From Bacteroidales bacterium (lineage in GTDB: Bacteria; Bacteroidota; Bacteroidia; Bacteroidales; ML635J-15): a DNA stretch of 5,065 bases. How positions within the stretch are numbered: position 1 is the first letter of the stretch; every line of letters starts with the position of its first letter. The DNA lies in NCBI GenBank assembly GCA_028697515.1, contig JAQVEY010000221.1:1-5065 (forward strand). Reading direction: 5' to 3'. Below are positions 1 through 5,065 of this stretch, in pieces. A model generated the notes under the pieces. It did not search any database. It was not told where the DNA came from and saw nothing but the letters and a program-made list of their open reading frames with translations. The translations under genes and the position numbers were made by a program.

Positions 1-1
1 T

Positions 2-517
2 GATACCGATAAAATTGAACTTTCTCCGGACAAACCCGGTAAAGTTAATTTTAAGGTAGCGCCTAAAGAAACAATGACCGGATCTTTGTCGGGGATGCTG
101 TCGTTTTCGGTTCAGAGAGAAGGCGAATCTTTGAACGTTATGATAAGCGTGCCGGTTTATCTTGTTGTTAAAGGAACAGAAAAACCGGATATAAAACTTG
201 ATAATTTAAAAGTATCCCAGAGCAGCACAAGCGCCGTTGGTTTTGATATAAGGCTTGAAAATTTAGGAAACGTGCATGTTCGTCCGCAGGGTATGCAGAT
301 GAGCATTCTTAATAAAAAGAAACAATTAATTCAGAGAGTTAATTTAGGAGAAACGGTTCCCGTATATACAGGTTCAAAGAGAAATTACAAAACGCAGTTC
401 AGCAGTATTTTACCGAAAGGAAAGTATTTTGCGGAGATACGTTTGAAATCGTTTGATAAAGAGTTCGTTTTTTTGAAAAAATTCAAAGTTTTAAAAGACG
501 GCAGCGTTAAAATTTAA
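2..517 (+). CDS. PapD-like/Ig-like periplasmic protein, 5'-truncated
   Basis: The reading frame is open from the left edge, so the real start lies upstream; an internal ATG at 74 is not a credible start because the same frame continues before it with family-like sequence. The visible 171 residues look like the end of a two-domain beta-sandwich protein. The first domain ends with a strand pair around fragment residues 5-35 (IELSPDKPGKVNFKVAP, then a Gly-rich turn and MLSF) and VPVYLVVKGT at 50-59. The second holds ENLGNVHVRPQG at 86-97 and LPKGKY at 137-142. A proline-bounded 'P..xxG' strand, a 'VPVYVxVxGT' hinge and 'NxGNxHxRP' are features I associate with PapD-like pilus chaperones and related Ig-like envelope proteins. 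The role would be periplasmic folding or assembly of surface proteins, which suits the exported proteins downstream. No usher or pilin is visible, so chaperone function is an inference; a structural Ig-like protein is the main alternative. Confidence 0.6.
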   Translation, partial: DTDKIELSPDKPGKVNFKVAPKETMTGSLSGMLSFSVQREGESLNVMISVPVYLVVKGTEKPDIKLDNLKVSQSSTSAVGFDIRLENLGNVHVRPQGMQMSILNKKKQLIQRVNLGETVPVYTGSKRNYKTQFSSILPKGKYFAEIRLKSFDKEFVFLKKFKVLKDGSVKI

Positions 518-580
518 AAGATTGTTGTTTGTTAAGTTGTTTTGAATAGAAACATTTTGATTGACTGCAATTTATTTTTT

Positions 581-585
581 AAGGA
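581..585 (+). promoter_or_regulatory. Ribosome binding site choosing ATG 590
   Basis: AAGGA lies 4 bases before the ATG at 590. The frame is open further upstream to a TTG at 542, but no purine-rich site precedes that TTG, and starting there would put 16 extra residues, including acidic ones, in front of an otherwise normal signal peptide. This site therefore decides the start of the gene. Confidence 0.65.
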
Positions 586-589
586 TATA

Positions 590-1822
590 ATGAGAATATA
601 TAGAACACTACCAACTCTTATTGTTTTTCTTATAGGGCTTTTTGCAGTTCCTTCCGTTTTTTCATCAAATATAGGCAGAAATGTCTATGGTATTTTATCT
701 GAAACTTATAACGGTACAAAATACGGTATGCCTGCAACTGATGCTGATGCTGTTTCTATGGATGTTTGGAACGGTTTTGCCGTAACAGAAAGAACAGATT
801 CTCCTTTTCCGGAGGGCAGTAAATATAATAGGTTTACAATCAACAATACGTCTTGGGCAGGTTCCGGTTTTGCTTGCACAAATACAGCCGGTTATAAGGA
901 CATGTCATCTTATTATGACGGGTATTTAAAATTTTATGCGCGTTCAAGTAACTCTGCCGTCGCAAGTTACCAGTTTGGTATAAAAATCGGCGCAGGAACA
1001 GAAGTATGGCTTAACTTAAGCAGTTACGGTTTTTCTGCCAATGGAAGTTGGCATGAAATTACAGTTCCTCTTAATACAACGACAAATGCAAACTTAACTT
1101 CGGTAAATCTGGCTAATATTACACAATTATTTATGTTGAGAAATAATACTGCGCCTCTTACTCTTGGTGATTCAATTGATATTGACAACATAGTCTGGGT
1201 AAAAAGTACCGCAGGTACTTTTGCTGCCGGTTTAAAAAAAATATCTAACGATGTATCGGTTACGACTATAACTTGGAATAACGGAAGCAATGTAAGCACT
1301 AATGCCGGTTGGGTAGCATCAGACCAATATATTGAATTGGATTTGGATATGTATGTAACAAATACGGTTTGGAATGTGAGAATCTATACTGAAAACGGTG
1401 CTATAAACAGAAACGGGTTGATGTCGCCGTCGTTAAATCACAAAATTCCCCTTTGTTGGAGAGCAAGTGATTTTAAACTTCCTTATTCAAATGGTTCAGA
1501 TGTGAGGACTTTAACTATAGGCGAAATTGCTGTCAGCAGTGTTACGGCAAAATTATATGATGCAGGCGCAGTTCCAAATCCGAATGATGCCGATTATTGG
1601 TGCTGGTTTTGGATGATAGATAAAACTGAAAATCATACGGAGGACTATAATATCGTATGGGATAACAGAGGATTTCAAGGCGCAGAAAATACAGGCTCCT
1701 TTTACGGACTTAATCAAACATTGGGAATATATCCGAGAATATATATCGGAGCAAAATTTTTAAACGTTGTAGGCGGACAGACATACAGCGCAACTATAAC
1801 GGCAGAGTTTGCTTATGAATAA
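590..1822 (+). CDS. Exported protein with CBM-like jelly-roll domain and unassigned C-terminal domain
   Basis: 410 residues from ATG 590. Residues 1-25 form a Sec signal peptide: basic MRIYRT, a hydrophobic core to about 20, and probable cleavage after PSVFS. Residues ~27-205 look like a galactose-binding/carbohydrate-binding jelly roll: aromatic-rich strands, KDMSSYYDGYLKFYARSS at 103-120, a GFSANGSW turn at 147-154, and the closing strand IDIDNIVW at 196-203, a hallmark of the last strand in several CBM families. Residues ~215-410 form a second beta-rich domain with RIYTEN (264-269), PLCWR (287-291) and an aromatic cluster YWCWFWM (336-342); its last strands include IYIGAKF and TYSATITAEFAY. 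I do not recognise this domain. C289 and C338 are the cysteines kept in the paralogue at 3946 and could form a disulfide. The protein is likely secreted or at the cell surface; glycan binding is inferred, and no hydrolase motif is visible. The 72 bp upstream hold no convincing promoter or terminator, so it may be cotranscribed with the PapD-like gene. Its last 8 bases overlap the next gene. Confidence 0.85.
   Translation: MRIYRTLPTLIVFLIGLFAVPSVFSSNIGRNVYGILSETYNGTKYGMPATDADAVSMDVWNGFAVTERTDSPFPEGSKYNRFTINNTSWAGSGFACTNTAGYKDMSSYYDGYLKFYARSSNSAVASYQFGIKIGAGTEVWLNLSSYGFSANGSWHEITVPLNTTTNANLTSVNLANITQLFMLRNNTAPLTLGDSIDIDNIVWVKSTAGTFAAGLKKISNDVSVTTITWNNGSNVSTNAGWVASDQYIELDLDMYVTNTVWNVRIYTENGAINRNGLMSPSLNHKIPLCWRASDFKLPYSNGSDVRTLTIGEIAVSSVTAKLYDAGAVPNPNDADYWCWFWMIDKTENHTEDYNIVWDNRGFQGAENTGSFYGLNQTLGIYPRIYIGAKFLNVVGGQTYSATITAEFAYE
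1202..1222 (+). repeat. Perfect 9-bp inverted repeat, 3-nt loop, inside gene 2
   Basis: AAAAGTACC at 1202-1210 and GGTACTTTT at 1214-1222 are exact reverse complements separated by GCA. The element encodes K205 to F211, just after the IDIDNIVW strand, so it falls in the apparent linker between the two domains. The 3' arm ends in four T's, but the arms are AT-rich at their base and the coding frame continues, so it is not a convincing terminator. The equivalent place in the paralogue at 3946 has no such repeat. Its function is unknown and it may be chance. Confidence 0.55.
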
Positions 1823-2954
1823 AAAGATTAAAAATTCATTATTAATTTTAGCATTAGCCGTATTAACTCCTGTTTGTATGTTTGCGGCTATTTATACATA
1901 CGATGCCATCGTTACCATAGGAACGCCGACAATCACTATACTGCATACGGCGCCGGAACAGGTTCCGCCTATAAATAAAGAAATGGTTGTCGTGGGTACC
2001 GTAACGTTTTCAGAGAGCGGAAATTTAAACAGCATGGATTTCACGTATACATTACAGGGCAGTTCGGCCGTTACAGAGTCTGTAACTAATATAGTGCCTA
2101 TATCTGCTACGTCTTACAAATTTGTTAAAGCTATAGAAATAGAACAAACAAGCGGTAATATAAGTTATCTGTTTTCTGTATCGGGTCAGTTAAGCGGCAT
2201 GTCGGTAAGTACGGCAACGGCATTATATGTGACTACAGTAACGGCAACTACATCTCAAAACGTTGATCCTGCAAATCCGGTTCCTGTTATTTTAGAATCC
2301 GGAAATCAGACAGCCGGAAATACTTCAATAGTGTTTGTAAACGGTTCGTTTACCGGGGATCAAAATATTATTATTACGCAGTTAGATCCGAATAATCCGC
2401 CGTCGTTTACCGGTGTTGCCGGTAAAGCTGCCGAAACGGATTATTTCGTAGCTTTGTATTTGATTGAGCCTGAGGGACTTGTGGTAGATCCGAAAGCTAC
2501 GTTAACATTGTATTACGGAGATGTAAGCTCTTCAAAACTATTTATGAAATACAGAGATCCCGATACCGGGAAATGGATAACTATTACAGACAACGTTGTT
2601 ATAGATACAAATATGAAAACAATTTCAGCCAGAATCGGCAGATTGGGATATTATGCTGTATCAACTCAGGGCGTAACGCCTGATAACGATTACAGACCGT
2701 TAAAGAGAGTCGTTATAATGGGTCAGGATACGTTTAAATTTGAAAATATGAATGACGGCGATAAATTAAAAATATTTAACATAAACGGTAAAAAAATAAG
2801 AGAAATAACGTCCAGAGGCGGATATGCGGACGGCTTTGAATGGGACGGAAGAAAAGACGGCGGAGACTGGGCAGAAAGCGGAACTTATATTTACCAGCTT
2901 AAAATTCAGGGTAAAGGTAAACTTATAAGCGGCACGATAGCTTTTGTAAAATAG
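1815..2954 (+). CDS. Exported protein with C-terminal FlgD-type Ig-like (T9SS cargo-like) domain
   Basis: 379 residues from ATG 1815, which overlaps the end of the preceding gene in the form ATGAATAA; this suggests translational coupling. A TTG two codons earlier is a poorer start. Residues 1-24 are a Sec signal peptide (MNKKIKN, hydrophobic core, cleavage near MFA/AIY). Residues ~27-145 are Ser/Thr/Val-rich beta-sandwich sequence that I cannot assign. Residues ~150-285 form a second beta domain including TLTLYYGD (229-236) and IGRLGYYAVSTQ (274-285), resembling the module that often precedes C-terminal sorting domains. Residues ~295-379 match the FlgD Ig-like/T9SS type-A C-terminal pattern: KIFNINGKKIREI (319-331), FEWDGRKDGG (341-350), SGTYIYQLK (355-363) and a final strand GTIAFVK. 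In Bacteroidota such domains direct cargo through the T9SS to the surface. The PorV/PorQ-like gene 9 bp downstream supports that reading. No catalytic motif is visible; the mature part is probably structural or adhesive. Confidence 0.85.
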   Translation: MNKKIKNSLLILALAVLTPVCMFAAIYTYDAIVTIGTPTITILHTAPEQVPPINKEMVVVGTVTFSESGNLNSMDFTYTLQGSSAVTESVTNIVPISATSYKFVKAIEIEQTSGNISYLFSVSGQLSGMSVSTATALYVTTVTATTSQNVDPANPVPVILESGNQTAGNTSIVFVNGSFTGDQNIIITQLDPNNPPSFTGVAGKAAETDYFVALYLIEPEGLVVDPKATLTLYYGDVSSSKLFMKYRDPDTGKWITITDNVVIDTNMKTISARIGRLGYYAVSTQGVTPDNDYRPLKRVVIMGQDTFKFENMNDGDKLKIFNINGKKIREITSRGGYADGFEWDGRKDGGDWAESGTYIYQLKIQGKGKLISGTIAFVK

Positions 2955-2958
2955 GAAA
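2953..2958 (+). promoter_or_regulatory. Ribosome binding site overlapping the upstream stop codon
   Basis: AGGAAA begins inside the TAG stop of the preceding gene (2952-2954) and ends 5 bases before ATG 2964. A site that shares bases with the stop fits ribosomes passing directly from the cargo-like gene to the barrel gene, so the two products would be made together. Confidence 0.6.
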
Positions 2959-2963
2959 TTACG

Positions 2964-3905
2964 ATGATAAAGAAAATAACCGTATTATCACTTTTAATAA
3001 CAGTGGCGGCCTTTGCAAGATTAGACGGTGCTTTTGAAAGTATGTACTGGGGAGTAAGACCTCTGGCGATGGGCGGAGCTTTTACTGCCGTTGCAAACGA
3101 TGTAAATGCTCCTCTTTATAACGTTGCCGGTATCGCAAACCTTTCACAGAGACAAATTTCTTTAACGGCATCAAGACTGTTTACGGGACTTGAAGGCGTT
3201 GAAATAGGCACAAATTACTTCGGCTATACTCAGCCTCTTTCTATGAAAACTGCCAAATACGGAGTAATGTCTTTTGCGTGGGCAAGTTTATCAAGCCCGG
3301 GTCTTAGCAGAGAAGATACTTTTAATATAGGATATGCCAGATATTTAAACGATATTTTTAATCTTGATACGAATATAGTAAATTTAACGGCAGGATTAAA
3401 TTTAAAGTATTTGAGGCACGAATATAATTTCAATCAGAGCAACAGTCCCGGACTTTATCCTTCTTCAAAAGGCGGGGTCACGGCCGATATAGGCCTTCTT
3501 GCGCAATTTGCAAACGGAATAAGTGTCGGCTACAGCAATAAATATTTAACGTCTCCTGATATAGGTTTTGTGTATGAAGATAAAGTAGAAAATATAAACG
3601 TCATAGGTTTGGCGTATTATAACGACCTTTTGCCGAGTCTTCGTATTCCGTATTTTACGGCAGCCCTTGATGTAATGTTTAGAAATAACGAAACAGTTTT
3701 AAGAGTCGGATTGGAAAGTTATATAATAGACGGCAAACTTGCAATAAGAACAGGCGGCAGAGAGGAAGCGTTTGACATAGGGTTCGGTTATGAATTTTTG
3801 TTTTCAAACAATAAAAAACTTATTATAGATTACGCTTTGGAGATCCCTTTACAGGTTGAGGAATCTTACGGTTCTCATTTTTTTGGAATTTCTTTTAATT
3901 TTTAG
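2964..3905 (+). CDS. PorV/PorQ-like outer-membrane beta-barrel protein
   Basis: 313 residues, a normal size for the PorV/PorQ (FadL-like, UPF0164-type) barrels. Residues 1-18 are a Sec signal peptide ending in VAAFA. The mature start carries the family signature GVRPLAMGGAFTAVANDVNA (30-49) followed by PLYNVAGIANL (50-60); the usual 'NPAG' reads NVAG here. The rest alternates short beta-strands and Gly/Asn/Asp turns, as expected of a barrel, for example VTADIGLLAQFANGISVGYS. The chain ends GISFNF, with the C-terminal phenylalanine of a beta-signal recognised by the BAM machinery. In Bacteroidota, PorV works with the T9SS, shuttling cargo to the sortase PorU, and PorQ anchors related attachment complexes; other members have no known job. 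The adjacent cargo-like gene makes a secretion or anchoring role plausible here, but PorV cannot be separated from PorQ or a generic member by eye, so no symbol is given. Confidence 0.85.
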   Translation: MIKKITVLSLLITVAAFARLDGAFESMYWGVRPLAMGGAFTAVANDVNAPLYNVAGIANLSQRQISLTASRLFTGLEGVEIGTNYFGYTQPLSMKTAKYGVMSFAWASLSSPGLSREDTFNIGYARYLNDIFNLDTNIVNLTAGLNLKYLRHEYNFNQSNSPGLYPSSKGGVTADIGLLAQFANGISVGYSNKYLTSPDIGFVYEDKVENINVIGLAYYNDLLPSLRIPYFTAALDVMFRNNETVLRVGLESYIIDGKLAIRTGGREEAFDIGFGYEFLFSNNKKLIIDYALEIPLQVEESYGSHFFGISFNF

Positions 3906-3911
3906 TATAAT
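3883..3911 (+). promoter_or_regulatory. Sigma70-type promoter for the gene at 3946
   Basis: TTGGAA (3883-3888, 4 of 6 to consensus) lies 17 bases before a perfect TATAAT (3906-3911). The -35 is inside the last codons of the barrel gene and the -10 starts immediately after its TAG stop. Transcription would begin near 3917-3919, giving a leader of about 27 bases before ATG 3946. No hairpin terminator precedes it, so read-through from the upstream genes could add to expression. Confidence 0.55.
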
Positions 3912-3945
3912 TCTCGGGATGTTATTTTTTAGGATTGTCAAAAAT

Positions 3946-5065
3946 ATGAAAATAAAAAAAATATTGTTCGTTTTTTCGTATGTAATTCTGCTCTTTCCCG
4001 CCGTAGTTTGCGCCGGTAATATAGGTAAAAACACGTACGGTGTTTTATCTGAAAATTTTTCCGGCACCAGTTATGTGACTACAAGCCCTGATGATTATGT
4101 GAAAATGTTTATTTTTTCGGACTCATTTATAATTGATACTGTCTACGGCAGTTCAACGACAATCCCTACGCCGGAAGGAATGAAATTTATAAGGACGTAT
4201 ACAAAACCGGGAGTTACTCTCGGCTGGAGCGGCTGGGGAATATCTTTTGCAACAACGTCTGATGCGGCTATGCAGAGAGATATGTCCGCCTATTATCAGG
4301 GGAATTTAAAATTTGTAGTAAGATCAACAAGCACTGCTGCCGGCAATATGTCTGTCCGCATAAAAGTAAACGGATATGAAGTAGGAAAAACTCTAACAGA
4401 ACTCGGTTTTGTTGCTAACGGAAATTGGCAACAATTGTCATTTCCTTTAAGCGGAGGCAATATTACACTTTCAAATCTTCAAAAAACAGATTTTATATTT
4501 ATGGTTATTTATACTTCAAACGTATCTTCAGACGTAAAAGTTGACATTGACAATATCAGATGGGAAAAACAATCTATACCTACTCTTGAAGTAAAAATGA
4601 AAGACAGAGAAGGCGGTTCTTATACGGGCGATTTATCTTTTACCGTAGAACGCGGCGTTACAAAATGGCAGGTTGCCGATCAGTATTTTGAAGTTATGTT
4701 AAATGATTTGCCTATGTCTTCATCGGCTACAGCAAACGGATGGATTCAAATTTATACAGATAATACAAACGCTTCGGCAAGTCCCAGATATACCGGAATA
4801 ATAGATGCTGAAAACAGTCCGGCAGGTCTTGTTGATGAGTCTACAACTACGGTTGTTTTACCGATGTGCTGGCGCGTTAATCCGAGAGAACCTTTGGCGT
4901 CTGAAGAACTTGTTATATATCAAAACGAAGGGATATTAACAAACACTCCCGGCGGCGGATATAAATGTTATTTGTGGATGCAGGATCTCGCTACTGTAGG
5001 ATTTGATCCTGTTACCAATATGTATGCAAGAATTTGGAAACACGGAACAATAGCCGAAACAGATA
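3946..5065 (+). CDS. Exported CBM-like protein, diverged paralogue of the 590-1822 gene, 3'-truncated
   Basis: 373 codons are visible and the frame is still open at the right edge; by comparison with the paralogue roughly 40 residues are missing. ATG 3946 has a weak AGGA (3931-3934) at 11 bases. An in-frame ATG at 3919 would add nine residues and would sit at the predicted transcript start, i.e. be leaderless, so 3946 is preferred. The signal peptide is MKIKK plus a hydrophobic core, with cleavage after VVCA (residue 23); AVVC is not a good lipobox. Shared landmarks with the earlier gene: NIGKNTYGVLSE (25-36), RDMSAYYQGNLKFVVRST (111-128), GFVANGNW (154-161), VDIDNIRW (199-206), VADQYFEV (243-250), IYTDN (269-273), PMCWR (306-310) and YKCYLWM (339-345). 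Residues ~25-206 thus form the CBM-like jelly roll and ~210 onward the unassigned second domain, with C308 and C341 conserved. It also has a long insertion before PMCWR. Likely secreted; ligand unknown. Confidence 0.85.
   Translation, partial: MKIKKILFVFSYVILLFPAVVCAGNIGKNTYGVLSENFSGTSYVTTSPDDYVKMFIFSDSFIIDTVYGSSTTIPTPEGMKFIRTYTKPGVTLGWSGWGISFATTSDAAMQRDMSAYYQGNLKFVVRSTSTAAGNMSVRIKVNGYEVGKTLTELGFVANGNWQQLSFPLSGGNITLSNLQKTDFIFMVIYTSNVSSDVKVDIDNIRWEKQSIPTLEVKMKDREGGSYTGDLSFTVERGVTKWQVADQYFEVMLNDLPMSSSATANGWIQIYTDNTNASASPRYTGIIDAENSPAGLVDESTTTVVLPMCWRVNPREPLASEELVIYQNEGILTNTPGGGYKCYLWMQDLATVGFDPVTNMYARIWKHGTIAETD

Noticed and set aside
542..589. TTG start at 542 for the CBM-like gene
   Set aside because: No ribosome site precedes it and it would bury the signal peptide behind 16 residues; ATG 590 has AAGGA.
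518..589. Intrinsic terminator after the PapD-like gene
   Set aside because: No stem of useful length is visible; the T-run at 571-580 has no hairpin before it.
561..591. TTGACT at 561-566 and perfect TATAAT at 586-591 as a promoter
   Set aside because: The spacer is 19 bases and the TATAAT overlaps ATG 590, so the transcript would begin after the start codon. The next in-frame ATG, near 680, would lose the signal peptide. Most likely a chance match in AT-rich sequence.
738..752. Short CTGATG-type triplet repeat
   Set aside because: Only about two and a half units, encoding DADA; too short to be a meaningful repeat or phase-variable tract.
1024..1299. 91-codon minus-strand frame inside the CBM-like gene
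   Set aside because: It lies wholly opposite a well-supported gene, shows no family-like sequence and has no context of its own.
2560..2575. Short hairpin TCCCG-ATAC-CGGGA
   Set aside because: Only a 5-bp stem within coding sequence and no T-run after it; expected by chance.
3230..3433. 67-codon minus-strand frame inside the barrel gene
   Set aside because: Shadow of the barrel gene; no recognisable features.
3961..4014. Lipoprotein signal on the second paralogue (Cys in AVVCAG)
   Set aside because: Val at the -1 position does not fit a lipobox; ordinary signal peptidase I cleavage after VCA fits better.
3849..4067. 72-codon minus-strand frame across the barrel/paralogue junction
   Set aside because: It overlaps the end of one real gene and the signal peptide of another; its Ile/Phe/Lys-rich composition is what the complement of AT-rich sequence gives.

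Overview
The window reads as chromosomal DNA from an AT-rich, Gram-negative (two-membrane) bacterium. All four genes whose 5' ends are visible encode Sec-type signal peptides, and one product looks like an outer-membrane beta-barrel ending in phenylalanine. The mix of a FlgD-like C-terminal domain, a PorV/PorQ-like barrel, a PapD-like fragment and paralogous jelly-roll surface proteins, with this codon use, reminds me of Elusimicrobiota (the Endomicrobium/Elusimicrobium group). That placement is inference, not demonstrated.

Layout, all on the + strand. (1) 2-517 is the 3' end of a gene for a PapD/Ig-like periplasmic protein, open from the left edge. (2) After a 72-bp gap, 590-1822 encodes a 410-aa exported protein with an N-terminal carbohydrate-binding-like jelly roll and an unassigned C-terminal domain. 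(3) 1815-2954 overlaps it by 8 bp and encodes a 379-aa exported protein ending in a FlgD-type Ig-like domain, the layout typical of type IX secretion (T9SS) cargo. (4) 2964-3905 follows 9 bp later and encodes a 313-aa PorV/PorQ-like barrel. (5) A good sigma70-type promoter straddles the barrel's stop codon and precedes 3946-5065, a second, diverged copy of gene 2 that runs off the right edge.

Genes 2-4 are packed like one translationally linked unit; gene 5 appears to start its own transcript. The working picture is an envelope or surface-display locus: a chaperone-like protein, two paralogous secreted putative glycan-binding proteins, a cargo-like protein with a C-terminal sorting-type domain, and an outer-membrane barrel of the family that receives such cargo. 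No transposase, integrase, tRNA, rRNA, CRISPR array or convincing intrinsic terminator was seen. No stretch over 300 bp lacks a gene.
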